Shown here piece after piece: positions 9,030-17,378 of a DNA stretch of 64,000 nt (position 1 is the stretch's first letter; each line of letters begins with the position of its first letter). This stretch comes from a virus, in the IMG/VR virus record IMGVR_UViG_3300044801_000208, positions 33,809 to 97,808 of that record. One strand, given 5' to 3'. The position numbers and the translations under genes are program-made. Below the pieces are notes generated by a model. That model was given only the letters and a program-made list of their open reading frames with translations, was not told where the DNA came from and did no database searches.

Positions 9030-10466
9030 CTAGGCCAGCGTGGCGGCCGGGCTCGGTGTGAACAGAGACGTATAGGTCCTCTCTACTTGAAAGATAAAAT
9101 TGAACTTCCATTGATACGGACTGTCCGCTGTCATTTCCCACGACAAACTTTTGAAGTACCCCAGATACACAGAATTCCTGTACTTCATGGCCACGTAGCC
9201 GCGAGTCATCACGTCGTTGTTGCGGGCGGCCTGCTGGAAGGAACTAGCGCCCGTCGACGGCGACCACGCGTTCGGCGCGGCCTGGTCCTGGCCCGTGAAC
9301 ACGCCCTGGTAGTTCTGGCTGTAGAACCACACGTTGCCGTTCATCTGGAACAGCTTCATGAACTCCACGAACGCGTCCTGGGCGGCGACGCGGAACGCCT
9401 CGGGGTTGGCGGCGATCGCCATCTCCACGTCCGGGCTGTCCGGGTACGCCGCGCCGATCAGCCGGGCGATGGTGTCATTGATCGACGCCGTGCTGTAGTA
9501 GTCGGTCAGCCCCGCCTGGTTCATGAACACGCCCGTGGTGCCGCTGCCGCTGATGAGGTCGGGCTGCATGCCCCAGAGCGTGACGTGCATCCCCGTGCGG
9601 GACGGCTGGCGGTTGAAGACGTGCTTGCTGGTGAGCTCGAACGTCTGAATCGAGGTGTTGAGCTGCACCTGGATCGGCTCGTACGTCTGCGGGTTATACA
9701 TCAGCCCGTTAGTGGCGTCGGGGACGTAGCCCCCGGAGCTGGTCCGGGTGAAATACACCAGGAAGGACACGGGCTGGACGGCGGCCCTGACGCGCCTGTT
9801 CCCGGTCGTGAGGTTCTCGTCGTCGTACCACGGCGTGGCGTCCAGCCCGGCGTCTATCTGGAGGTCCGGGTTCATGGAGGCCTGTAGCGCGGCCACCTGC
9901 TGGTTGGCCACGTCGGGGTCCGAGCCGCTGCCGTAGTTGAGGCCGGAGGTGCCCGGGTCTATGAGGTTCCCCACCTCGGTGGACGCCGTGCCCGTGTCGT
10001 CTAGCGCCTGGCTCTTGAGCATGAGCAGCCTGGACACGGAGCGGCTGCCCGCCTGGGCGGCGAGGCCGGACACGCTGTACACGAAGCTCTGCGCGAGGGG
10101 CAGCGCCGGGATTCCGTGCTGGACCTGGACCGCGTTGACGGAGGTGACGTAGGCGGCGAGGGCGAACGGGTAGCTGCCGACGAAGACCTGCAAGAGCGCG
10201 GCCATGTACTCGATCCCCGCCTGGATGTTCCCCGCTGTGTTGTAGACGTCCAGCCCGAGCTGCGCGACGGAGCTCGGGAGCACGCCCATCACCCCGACGA
10301 ACTGCCCGTTCTCGGTGACGTTCTGCTCCGCGTCGTATTGCTGGCCCCCGGACATGTACTGCGCGATCGCGGAGCAGACCAGCGGGTCCACGCCGTACTG
10401 CGAGGCGTAGCTGTTGATCTGGTCCTGCACGGCCTGCGGGAGCGAGATGAATAGGGGGGTCGACAT
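9030..10466 (-). CDS. Tail protein with degenerate lytic-transglycosylase domain; in-frame TAG near 3' end
   Basis: This is a 478-residue protein. Residues 15-135 follow the SLT-type goose-lysozyme layout: YGVDPLVCSAIAQ, GVMGVLPSSVAQLG, NIQAGIEYMAALLQVF, YPFALAAYVTS. The catalytic Glu normally found in the AIAxxESGG motif is Met here (AIAQYMSGG), so activity is probably lost. The C-terminal domain is paralogous to the downstream gene product. Translation stops at TAG (9030-9032), but the same frame stays open for 23 more codons (ALSEAANAGPVPTSTSSVPD...) to a TAA at 8958-8960, just before the next ATG. The simplest reading is a recent GAG-to-TAG change, or amber readthrough. Codons in about 9045-9150 are AT-rich. 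Confidence 0.6.
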   Translation of the reverse strand: MSTPLFISLPQAVQDQINSYASQYGVDPLVCSAIAQYMSGGQQYDAEQNVTENGQFVGVMGVLPSSVAQLGLDVYNTAGNIQAGIEYMAALLQVFVGSYPFALAAYVTSVNAVQVQHGIPALPLAQSFVYSVSGLAAQAGSRSVSRLLMLKSQALDDTGTASTEVGNLIDPGTSGLNYGSGSDPDVANQQVAALQASMNPDLQIDAGLDATPWYDDENLTTGNRRVRAAVQPVSFLVYFTRTSSGGYVPDATNGLMYNPQTYEPIQVQLNTSIQTFELTSKHVFNRQPSRTGMHVTLWGMQPDLISGSGTTGVFMNQAGLTDYYSTASINDTIARLIGAAYPDSPDVEMAIAANPEAFRVAAQDAFVEFMKLFQMNGNVWFYSQNYQGVFTGQDQAAPNAWSPSTGASSFQQAARNNDVMTRGYVAMKYRNSVYLGYFKSLSWEMTADSPYQWKFNFIFQVERTYTSLFTPSPAATLA

Positions 10467-10473
10467 AGGTTAT

Positions 10474-13400
10474 TTATTTCTGCGCCGGGGACGAGCCGTG
10501 CTCCGACGGCGCTGCGCCCGTGCTGCCCGGCGGCGGGACGATCGTGCTGGCGTCAGTGGTGAAAATGTTCCAGACGGTGGTGGCGGCAGACTTGGTCTCG
10601 GCCCCCGCTCTGCTGGCCAGGTTGCCCCAGTAGTCGGCCGCTATGTCGAGCTTCTTCTGCTCCCACTTCTGGAGGTCGTTCTGCGGCATGCCTCCGGCGG
10701 CCAGGCCCTTGCCCGTCGCCGCCTCGATCAGCTTCGACGTCGCCTCCTCCTGGTCGCTGCTCCTGTACATCCCCTGGCCCTTGGTGTCCGTAAGCTTGGC
10801 GAGGAGCTCGTGGTCGTTCTTCAGCCCCTCCTCCAGGGTCTTCCCCTGCTCCTGTAGCGCCTTCTTCTGCTCGTCGGAGCCCGGGGGGAGCTTCGCTATC
10901 TGGTTGGCGATGTCCTGGAGGTGGGCCCCCGACTCCTGTATGCGGTCCTTGACCGCCTTGACCGAGTCGTCGATCTGCCCCGACGTCTCCGCGAAATCCT
11001 TCTTGAGGTCCTCCGTGTCGCTGCCGCCCGAGAGCCACTGCACGGCGTCCACGATCTTGCCCACGCCGGTGAGGAGCTCGGTGAACCACGGCTTGAACAC
11101 ATTGGTGAGGATGTCACCTATCGTCTGGGTCTTCTCGGCGATGTCCGTCTTGGCCACGGAGAGAGTGGCGGCGAGCTGCTCGTCGCCGACCTTGCTGGAG
11201 TCGCCAGCGTGCTTCACCAGCGACAGACCCCAGTCGTTGGCGGCCTGGAGCTCCTTCACGTTCAGCTTGCTGAGGTCGCCCTCCTTGACGGTCGCGTCCA
11301 GGAGGTCGGACAGCTGGTCCTCCGACATCTTGTTGAGGTCCTCGAACGTCCCCTTGCCCTTCTGGGACAGGAACATCGGGATGCCGCCCTTGTCCTTGGA
11401 CATGTAGAGCGCCTTGACCATCTCCTTGATGTTCTGCCGCCTGTCGGCCGTGCCGGGGGCCGCCTGCTCGATGTCCTGCATGCGGGTCGTCATCGCCCTA
11501 GACGTAAGCTGGTTGAGGGCGTCCTGCGTCTCCTTCAGGGACTTGGTGCCGAGCATGGGCATGAGCTGGCCCATCATGATGTTCTGTGACATCCCCACTT
11601 TGCCCGGCTTGGGGTAGAGGAGGTCGCCCATGCTCACGTGCGAGAGCTTGAGCACCTTGTCGATGTTCCTGATCGACTCCTCGGTGGCCTGTATTGGGCT
11701 GGCCCCGAACCTGAGCTTAGCCGACTCCCTGAGCCCCGGCGTCGCCTCCATCTGTCCGGAGAGCTGCTGAATCTGCGCGATCAGCTTGTCGTACTGGTCC
11801 ATGAGCGGTGCCGCGACGGTCGCGTCCTTGCCCCTGAGCCCGGCGAGCCCGATCTTGCCCTTCTGCGCCGCCACGAGCGCGGCCGAGTAGTCACCGGCCG
11901 CCATCGCCGCCTTAATCTCCGGGGCCGAACTGGGCACCTTCCCGGTGAGCTGCGACTTCGAGATGCTGTCGGCGATCTGGTCACTGGTGTCCAGCACCGT
12001 GTTCGCCATCGCCTTGCGCGTCGCCGCCAGGAGGTCCTTGTTCTCATCCGTGGCCGCGAATATCTTGGTCGCGATGTTGTCCGGCGACACCTTCTCCCCC
12101 TTCAGGAGGAACTCCATCATGTCCTTGAGAGACTCGGAGCTGATGGCCCCGTAGCGGCTGAGCTCTCGCATCATGTTGGTAGTCTGCTCCAGCGACTTGT
12201 TCATGCGGTCAAAGTGGCTGCTTACCTCGTCGATGACTTTGAGGTACTTCGTGGTCGAGATGCCCGCCGCCTGCGTGTCCTTGTTCAGCTTGTTGAAGAA
12301 CTGCTCCGAGCTGGTCAGCGTCTCGCCGTACTGCTCCAGCAGCTTGATGAGCTGGTCCGCGCCCTCCGTGTCCGTCAGCCCGGCCACGCGGGCCGCGCCG
12401 AACACCGTCCTCTGCGCGAGGCCGAGGCCGCCGCCCATGAACTCGCCCTGCGCTCCCGGCATCATGTTGGCCGACATGGGCGCTCCTGGAGCCATGGCCC
12501 CGCTGATGCCGAAGCCGCCCTGCGCCATCGCGCCCGCGAGCTCGAGGTTGCGCTGGAAGGTCGCGCCGAGGGCGACGCCCCCGCCGCCGAGGAGCCCCTG
12601 GTTGAGCGCCTGCCGCGCCTGGTTGAACGGGTCCTGAAAGCCAGCCGTGAAGATGCCGCCCTTGCCGAGCTTGGCCTCCATGTCCTTGTTCTGCTTGACG
12701 TAGGAGTTGAAGATTTCGTAGAGCGCCCAGATCGCGCCCACCACGAGCTCGAGCGGCAGCATGATGCCCTCAAGCGCGGTGACCGCCGTGAGGACCCCGT
12801 CCTCAAGCGCACCCATCGCCGTCGCGATGGCCCCGCCGCCCGCCTCCATGACCCCGCCGTACGCCGCCCCGACCTCGCCGCCCGTGGCCATTGCCTCCTC
12901 GCCCGCCTCGCCCGCCTCGAACGCCTCGGCCCCGGGAAGCGCCTCCCCGGCCTTCGACCTGAAGCCCATCTTCCTAGAGAGGAGCTTCCTGGCGTCCTCC
13001 TTCTTCAGGTCGATCTTGGCCATTGCCTCCTCGCCCGCCTCGAACGCCTCGGCCCCGGGAAGCGCCTCCCCGGCCTTCGACCTGAAGCCCATCTTCCTAG
13101 AGAGGAGCTTCCTGGCGTCCTCCTTCTTCAGGTCGATCTTGCCCGTCTCGGGGTCAAGGTGGGCTGCGTTGCCCAAGGACTCGATATCCTTGATGGACCT
13201 CTCGCGCTTCTCCTCCATGTGCTTCTTGGTGGCCTTGGCCCGCATGTCCTTGGACGCGGCGACCGCCGCCTTGATCTCCTGCGCCTGCTCCAGGCGGCGC
13301 TCCATCCGCGTCGCGAACCCCTTCCCTATGCCTAGTGAGCTGAGGATGCCGGACGCGCCCTTGATGGCCGCGCCCGTCTTGGTGAGGTTGGCCATGGCGG

Positions 13401-13935
13401 TGACGAGGTACTTGACGTTCTTGGCGGCGTTCTCGAAGTGCTTCGACATCTCCTCCATTTCCTTGTTCGTCAGCTCGCCGTGCTTCGTCATCTTCGCCCA
13501 GAACTCCTCGGCGAGGTGCAGCCTCTTCCCGAGCTCCGCCGCCTCGGCGGAGGTGGTCTTGGCGGACGCCATGGCCGCCTTGTACATGTCGACGAGGTCC
13601 TTCATCGTCTTGTTGGCTTTGTCGGCGTTCTTGAGCTTGGATACGTCCTTGTCGAGGAGTTTCTTGGCGAAGGAGTTGAGCTGCTCCTGGAGGTTGAGGA
13701 GATGCTTCATCTTCTTGCCCTCGTTCTCCCGGCTCTTGACGGTCGCGTCGAGGTCCTTCAGGCCCTCCCTCACCGCATCGTTGGTCTTCTCCGTCTTGTC
13801 CAGGACGTCGGAGGTAACGGACGAGACCTGGTTCAGGTTGTTCAGGTGGTCGTTGAGCGCGGCGGGGTCCATACCCTGGTTGGGGTTCTGGTTAGATGCG
13901 TTTGGGTCGTTCGGGGTGCCTGGTCCGTTTGCCAT
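10474..13935 (-). CDS. Tail tape measure protein
   Basis: This 1153-residue protein, the longest structural gene in the window, is mostly alpha-helical with long Lys/Glu/Ala coiled-coil stretches at the N-terminus. A Gly/Ala hydrophobic central part (about residues 350-410, including LPLELVVGAIWALYEI) could be membrane-inserting, as in tape measures. It determines tail length and is expelled into the cell. It follows the 224-residue gene on the minus strand, the usual place after tail-assembly chaperones. A stretch of about 41 residues (IDLKKEDARKLLSRKMGFRS...) is duplicated in tandem. Confidence 0.75.
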   Translation of the reverse strand: MANGPGTPNDPNASNQNPNQGMDPAALNDHLNNLNQVSSVTSDVLDKTEKTNDAVREGLKDLDATVKSRENEGKKMKHLLNLQEQLNSFAKKLLDKDVSKLKNADKANKTMKDLVDMYKAAMASAKTTSAEAAELGKRLHLAEEFWAKMTKHGELTNKEMEEMSKHFENAAKNVKYLVTAMANLTKTGAAIKGASGILSSLGIGKGFATRMERRLEQAQEIKAAVAASKDMRAKATKKHMEEKRERSIKDIESLGNAAHLDPETGKIDLKKEDARKLLSRKMGFRSKAGEALPGAEAFEAGEEAMAKIDLKKEDARKLLSRKMGFRSKAGEALPGAEAFEAGEAGEEAMATGGEVGAAYGGVMEAGGGAIATAMGALEDGVLTAVTALEGIMLPLELVVGAIWALYEIFNSYVKQNKDMEAKLGKGGIFTAGFQDPFNQARQALNQGLLGGGGVALGATFQRNLELAGAMAQGGFGISGAMAPGAPMSANMMPGAQGEFMGGGLGLAQRTVFGAARVAGLTDTEGADQLIKLLEQYGETLTSSEQFFNKLNKDTQAAGISTTKYLKVIDEVSSHFDRMNKSLEQTTNMMRELSRYGAISSESLKDMMEFLLKGEKVSPDNIATKIFAATDENKDLLAATRKAMANTVLDTSDQIADSISKSQLTGKVPSSAPEIKAAMAAGDYSAALVAAQKGKIGLAGLRGKDATVAAPLMDQYDKLIAQIQQLSGQMEATPGLRESAKLRFGASPIQATEESIRNIDKVLKLSHVSMGDLLYPKPGKVGMSQNIMMGQLMPMLGTKSLKETQDALNQLTSRAMTTRMQDIEQAAPGTADRRQNIKEMVKALYMSKDKGGIPMFLSQKGKGTFEDLNKMSEDQLSDLLDATVKEGDLSKLNVKELQAANDWGLSLVKHAGDSSKVGDEQLAATLSVAKTDIAEKTQTIGDILTNVFKPWFTELLTGVGKIVDAVQWLSGGSDTEDLKKDFAETSGQIDDSVKAVKDRIQESGAHLQDIANQIAKLPPGSDEQKKALQEQGKTLEEGLKNDHELLAKLTDTKGQGMYRSSDQEEATSKLIEAATGKGLAAGGMPQNDLQKWEQKKLDIAADYWGNLASRAGAETKSAATTVWNIFTTDASTIVPPPGSTGAAPSEHGSSPAQK
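12888..13141. repeat. Tandem duplication of about 125 bp inside the tape measure gene
   Basis: Two nearly identical DNA copies lie end to end (about 12888-13019 and 13020-13141), each encoding IDLKKEDARKLLSRKMGF followed by RSKAGEALPGAEAFEAGE. The only visible difference is a 9-base addition (one extra AGE) in the lower-coordinate copy. The unit is in frame, so it lengthens the protein without breaking it. The near-perfect identity at DNA level points to a recent slippage or recombination event. Confidence 0.85.
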
Positions 13936-13939
13936 CTAC

Positions 13940-14614
13940 TTAGCTCTTCTTGGCGTCCTCCGCGCCCACTGGCTCTGGCGTGGTGTCGTACAGCGCGGAC
14001 ACCTGCTGCTCCAGGATGGTTTGGGTCTGCTCCTCCATTTGCTTGCGGGCGCGGTCGAAGAGGCGCTGCTCGACCTCGGTGAACTTCGCGTCGTTCGGGA
14101 AGTCCTCCCTCAGCCTGTCCTCAATGTTCTGGGAGTGGTTCATCAGGACCTTCCACAGGACCTCGACGACCTCCTGGCCCCAGCCCATGATGATGTTGCG
14201 CAGCGCCGCCTGTACGTCCTTCAGTGCGCCGCCGTCCGTCGGGTCTTGCACGAACCGCTTGTCGCCCGTGAGCTCGCGGAGGTTGATCCCGTCGATCCAG
14301 GAGATGGAGCGCGACAGCAGCTCCACTTTGACTCTCTTCATCCAGAGGTATCCCTTGAACTCGTCCGCCGCCTGGACGGAGAGCATCTCGTCGGTGGTCG
14401 GGACGTTTGCGATCTTGAGCCGCAAGGTCCTCCCCGCCTTGGTCCTGACTGTTAGCACCTCTTCGAATTCTTCAATTCCAAATCCGCGAAGCCCCGCGAT
14501 CACTTCGTCGACAGACTTAGGTGCTTCTTTATCCGGGACCGCTGGGGCTATGATATTGAGCTCGTCTTGCACGTGCTTTAGGTCTTCAATGGGCATTTGC
14601 TCCCTCTTTCTCAA
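13940..14614 (-). CDS. Protein upstream of tape measure, possible tail-assembly chaperone
   Basis: This 224-residue protein ends 4 nt before the tape measure start. It has an acidic, helical C-terminus (VEQRLFDRARKQMEEQTQTI) and a mixed N-terminal half (TVRTKAGRTLRLKIANVPTT). Position suggests tail assembly, but no family signature is recognised. The first about 45 codons (ATT GAA GAC CTA AAG; GGA TTT GGA ATT GAA GAA TTC GAA) are markedly AT-richer than the remaining codons. That is the same pattern as other genes that adjoin a HEG, here the HNH gene immediately upstream. Confidence 0.45.
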   Translation of the reverse strand: MRKREQMPIEDLKHVQDELNIIAPAVPDKEAPKSVDEVIAGLRGFGIEEFEEVLTVRTKAGRTLRLKIANVPTTDEMLSVQAADEFKGYLWMKRVKVELLSRSISWIDGINLRELTGDKRFVQDPTDGGALKDVQAALRNIIMGWGQEVVEVLWKVLMNHSQNIEDRLREDFPNDAKFTEVEQRLFDRARKQMEEQTQTILEQQVSALYDTTPEPVGAEDAKKS

Positions 14615-15124
14615 TCAAACTTTGTGCGGGCAGTTCACACCGGAACTTTTCGCTAGATGGCAATTGGCGCAGAGAATCTGGAACCCAGGCGGAAATCCAT
14701 GACGTATGAGCCATCGGTGAAGGGCGCTTCCGGACCCTTGAGCCTGGCGATGTGTCTTGCCGTCTCCGTTGATGTGGTCCACAGTCAGCCAGACAATTTC
14801 CGTCTCACGGCAACAGGCGCAGAACCCCCCATACTGATCAACTACGATTTTCTTATTCTTAATTCCGTTGTCGCGGGTCTTTTTCCGGGCTTTTTCAGCG
14901 TTGCGCTTATACCACAGCCTTGCTTTCTCTCTGTACGCCTCTGGGTTCTTCGCATAAAACGCCCTGTTCCTGGCGCGGACGCAGGCCTTGCACCAGCCGA
15001 ACGACCCTCCGGTTTTAGCCGTTCCCGATCTTCCTGGAAAGGGGGCTAGGGAGGCGTGGAAACCCCCCTCCGTGAATTCGCCTCCGCACTTCTTGCACTG
15101 TAAGACGGCTATAGGATCATCCAT
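14615..15124 (-). CDS. HNH homing endonuclease
   Basis: This 169-residue protein begins MDDPIAVLQCKKCGGEF, with a first Cys pair followed by WCKACVRARNR. The C-terminal HNH module reads GGFCACCRETEIVWLTVDHI, then NGDGKTHR, then HGFPPGFQILCANCHLAKSS, with paired zinc cysteines and the DH catalytic core. It is closely similar in plan to the HNH protein at 55326. The frame is open a further 42 codons upstream, but those overlap the promoter region of the divergent gene, so the ATG at 15124 behind TTAGGT is preferred. It abuts the recoded 5' end of the tail-assembly gene. Confidence 0.8.
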   Translation of the reverse strand: MDDPIAVLQCKKCGGEFTEGGFHASLAPFPGRSGTAKTGGSFGWCKACVRARNRAFYAKNPEAYREKARLWYKRNAEKARKKTRDNGIKNKKIVVDQYGGFCACCRETEIVWLTVDHINGDGKTHRQAQGSGSALHRWLIRHGFPPGFQILCANCHLAKSSGVNCPHKV

Positions 15125-15224
15125 ACCTAAGAACGTATAGTCATTTGACAACGTATGAATATCAACCTCGTTTAATACCTGTGTTTTCAACGCCTTGCGG
15201 ATGGACGAAATGGCGGAGTCCGGG

Positions 15225-15233
15225 GTATACTGT
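15225..15233 (+). promoter_or_regulatory. GTATACTGT promoter-like motif
   Basis: The 9-mer GTATACTGT lies 17 nt ahead of the start codon of the membrane protein gene. The same 9-mer occurs at 43882 (plus), and at 21142 and 22301 (minus), each just upstream of a gene or operon. It contains a TATACT -10-like core. No good -35 is visible, so it may be an extended -10 or a phage-specific promoter. Confidence 0.5.
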
Positions 15234-15250
15234 AGGCGGAGGGACACCAA

Positions 15251-15826
15251 ATGAAAATCTTGGGAGCGATGATAGGTTTAATCATGAGACTGTTGGCGAT
15301 CCTGGGCCTTTTGCTTTTCGCCCCGGCGATCTTCCTCGTCGTCCCGATCGTCCTTGCCTGCGGGGCGAGAGTGAACGTGGGCGGGCTGGCCTTCGCGTAC
15401 ATGCTGCTCGGCCCCTTCGTCTGCGGCGTCTGGACCATGTCCTTGTGCCACGCCCGCAGGATTCTGCGCGTGACGGGCGGCAACCCGCGCCTGTACAAGA
15501 AGAGTTTCGCCCGCGACACGGCCATGTGCTTCGGCTGGCTGTTCTTCGGCTTCTTCGGCGCGGTCGCCTCCGAGGTTCTGTTCCGCCTCGCCTACGTGCG
15601 CCACGGCGCTGACATCTTCTGGTTCTCCGCCGCGCCGATCGTGATCTTCGCCCCGACGCTTCTCGCCCTGATCTTCGGGGAGATAGACGTGATCGGAAGG
15701 CTCAAGTACCGCGATGAGATGGCGATACATGTGGCGATCCTCGGGCGCTTGCCCCCGGACTTCCCGACCTTCAAGGACTGGCGACGCCGCATGGCCGCGA
15801 TCTACCCAGGCGGCGGGGTGCCCTAG
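15251..15826 (+). CDS. Small multi-pass membrane protein
   Basis: This 191-residue protein has about four strongly hydrophobic segments: residues 3-35, 42-65, 92-112 and 122-142 (for example LLAILGLLLFAPAIFLVVPI). Short basic loops and a cytosolic-looking C-terminus (DWRRRMAAIYPGGG) complete it. No family is recognised. It could act in lysis or superinfection control, but nothing in the sequence decides. It is preceded by GGAGGGA and the GTATACTGT motif, and it overlaps the convergent phosphoesterase gene by 4 nt at the CTAG stop pair. Confidence 0.6.
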   Translation: MKILGAMIGLIMRLLAILGLLLFAPAIFLVVPIVLACGARVNVGGLAFAYMLLGPFVCGVWTMSLCHARRILRVTGGNPRLYKKSFARDTAMCFGWLFFGFFGAVASEVLFRLAYVRHGADIFWFSAAPIVIFAPTLLALIFGEIDVIGRLKYRDEMAIHVAILGRLPPDFPTFKDWRRRMAAIYPGGGVP

Positions 15827-16338
15827 CCGTTGGCGCGGAGCCACTTCAGGATGTGGGTGTCCAGCGGGATGACCTGCTGGTCGGGGCGGGTGTAGAGCGC
15901 GTACATTCGGGCGGTCTTCGCCCCCACGCTGTGGACGCCCTCAAGCTCCTCGATCGTGGCGGTCTTCGGGTCGACGGAGATGACCTCGCGGAACGCCTTG
16001 CCGATCCGCTTGCCGTAGATGCGTAGCCCCATGACCTCGACGCCGCCGTCCTGGAGGTACATGAGCTTGCCGCCCCCGCCGATGACGCCCTGGTTCATCA
16101 GGCTCATGGCGAGCGTGCGGTTCTTCTCGAACATCCAGTCGTGGTTGCCCGCGATGACCACGACACCGGCGGGGAACTTCTCCCCTTGTTTGCGAAGCCA
16201 CGCGCCGACCGCTGCGATCTCAGACATGCGCCCGAGCATGGTGAGGTCGCCAGCGTGGACCAGGATGTCGCCGTCGGGGACGGCGGGAATCCTGTCCTGC
16301 AAGTCGTGCGTGTCGGAGATGAGTACGATCCTGGGCAT
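15823..16338 (-). CDS. Metallophosphoesterase fused to a truncated HhH DNA glycosylase segment
   Basis: This is a 171-residue protein. Residues 1-105 carry calcineurin-like phosphoesterase motifs: ISDTHD (metal), HAGDL (metal), AGNHDW (metal/catalytic). After MGLRIYG the remaining phosphoesterase motifs (the second GH/H block) are missing. Residues about 127-171 instead look like the helix-hairpin-helix/GPD core of endonuclease III: EELEGVHSVGAKTARMYALY followed by VIPLDTHILKWLRANG, keeping the Lys and Asp at the catalytic positions. The chain then stops short of any Fe-S domain. It therefore appears to be an in-frame chimera of two partial enzymes; function uncertain. Confidence 0.65.
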   Translation of the reverse strand: MPRIVLISDTHDLQDRIPAVPDGDILVHAGDLTMLGRMSEIAAVGAWLRKQGEKFPAGVVVIAGNHDWMFEKNRTLAMSLMNQGVIGGGGKLMYLQDGGVEVMGLRIYGKRIGKAFREVISVDPKTATIEELEGVHSVGAKTARMYALYTRPDQQVIPLDTHILKWLRANG

Positions 16339-16339
16339 G

Positions 16340-16879
16340 TCAGTCCCGCGTCTTGTAGCCCTTCTTCAGCTTCTCGTTGAGGACCCTGTCGTAGAGCGCC
16401 TTCGCGTCCTCGTACTCCAGGCCCTCGCCCTTGAAGTCGCGCTTGAGCTTCCTACCTACCCTGCCGTAGTCGGCGAACACCAGCCAGACGGAGTTGTCCT
16501 TGTCGTTGGAGGTCAGGGACAGGTGGTACTCCTTGTCGGAGGTGCCCTCCTGGAAGTACAGGTCCGCTACTAGGGACTCGTTCTCGATCAGCGGCTCCTC
16601 GTCCTCCTTGGGCTCGTAGTCGAGGCCGAACGCCTCCGCGTAGAGCTTCGCCCCCAGGTCTCGGTACTTCTCGGGGAGCTGCTTGACCTCCGCGCCGAGG
16701 TGCGCGAGGATGCCGCTCATGTACTCGCCGCGCCAGTGGGCGTCGTTGCAGTCCCAGCCGTCTATGTAGACGAGCTCGCCGTCGGGGTCGAACTTGAAGA
16801 AGGCGTCGCCCTCCCCGAGGTCGTCGCCGCAGATGAACTGGTGGTAGATGACGCGCTGTTGAGCCTTTGCCTTAGCCAT
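16340..16879 (-). CDS. WGR-domain-like protein
   Basis: This 179-residue protein starts at MAKAKAQQRVIYHQF; the longer upstream frame has no support. The C-terminal 85 residues fit the WGR fold: YHLSLTSNDKDNSVWLVFAD, then YGRVGRK, then an Ala-Lys-rich helix ending EKLKKGYKTRD, close to the typical eK-kkGY ending. WGR domains bind nucleic acid in PARPs and in several phage and bacterial proteins. Position next to the phosphoesterase suggests a small nucleic-acid maintenance or anti-host pair, which is inference. Stop and next start nearly abut. Confidence 0.6.
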   Translation of the reverse strand: MAKAKAQQRVIYHQFICGDDLGEGDAFFKFDPDGELVYIDGWDCNDAHWRGEYMSGILAHLGAEVKQLPEKYRDLGAKLYAEAFGLDYEPKEDEEPLIENESLVADLYFQEGTSDKEYHLSLTSNDKDNSVWLVFADYGRVGRKLKRDFKGEGLEYEDAKALYDRVLNEKLKKGYKTRD

Positions 16880-16904
16880 GACACTCAATACCGGAACCAT
16901 CAGT

Positions 16905-17171
16905 ATGAGCAAAGATTTCCAGACGGCATTCCCAGAGGACTTCGAGCAGGAGCCGGACCCGAACGTCATCATGTGCAGATGGGGGTGCGGGCAGCCAGCG
17001 AAGTACGGGAACCTGAGGCCGGGCTTGCAGGGCGGCGACCCGCCGTGCTGCTCGGGCGACCCGAAGACCGGGCGCGTAAGCAAGGGGGAGTGCCCCGCAA
17101 TCAAAGGGGCCGCCTTGAGGGCGGCCCGGAGGGCTGGGCGGCTAGGCCGAAGGTGGCAGAGCCGCTTCTGA
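16905..17171 (+). CDS. Small Cys-rich putative zinc-binding protein
   Basis: This 88-residue ORF starts at MSKDFQTAFPEDF, divergent from the WGR gene. It has MCRWGCGQPAKYGNL, then DPPCCSGDP, then GECPAIKG. The C-x3-C ... CC ... C-P pattern resembles the N-terminal zinc-binding domain found on some phage HNH endonucleases, but no HNH core follows. The Arg/Ala/Gly-rich C-terminus overlaps the hairpin that ends the tRNA operon on the other strand. It may be a HEG remnant or an independent small protein. Confidence 0.45.
   Translation: MSKDFQTAFPEDFEQEPDPNVIMCRWGCGQPAKYGNLRPGLQGGDPPCCSGDPKTGRVSKGECPAIKGAALRAARRAGRLGRRWQSRF
17106..17128 (-). terminator. Putative terminator of the tRNA operon
   Basis: On the minus strand an 8-bp perfect stem GGGCCGCC/GGCGGCCC with a 5-nt loop is followed by CTTTGATTG. 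It lies about 50 nt beyond the last tRNA. The T-tract is weak, so termination efficiency is uncertain. Confidence 0.45.
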
Positions 17172-17180
17172 TCTGAAATT

Positions 17181-17255
17181 TGGTAGCCCTGAGCGGTATC
17201 GATCCGCCTTCCGCGCCTTGAGAGGGTGCTGTCCTAGCCAGTAGACGACAGGGCC
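17181..17255 (-). tRNA. tRNA-Glu (CTC)
   Basis: Acceptor stem GGCCCTG pairs with CAGGGCT. The anticodon loop CTCTCAA gives CTC and CCA is encoded. The trailer begins AAATTT, like most units in the array. Confidence 0.8.
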
Positions 17256-17266
17256 ACTTTCTGCTG

Positions 17267-17377
17267 GTACAGCTCGCGCCCGCCCAGGCGCGGTTGCTTG
17301 CGCCAGCGGAGCGGCGGGCGGGGAACCCACTCCGGCGCTGAAAGTCGCACTCTGGCCTCTGAGTTAACAGCGCGAAC
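17267..17377 (-). tRNA. Highly derived tRNA-like structure (Glu TTC-like, low certainty)
   Basis: The 5' end has a recognisable D-arm (AACTCAGAGGCCAGAGT) and a CTTTCAG loop. Ends GTTCGCGC and GCGCGAGC pair over 8 bp. The anticodon stem is poor, there is a long hairpin insertion (CGGAG ... CTCCG), and the T-loop is not canonical. Either a decayed tRNA or a tRNA-derived RNA. Confidence 0.3.
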
Positions 17378-17378
17378 T

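Noticed and set aside
15125-15250. 42-codon upstream extension of the HNH gene
   Set aside because: It covers the promoter-like motif of the divergent membrane-protein gene and precedes a good ATG; homologue-style starts begin at the zinc motif.
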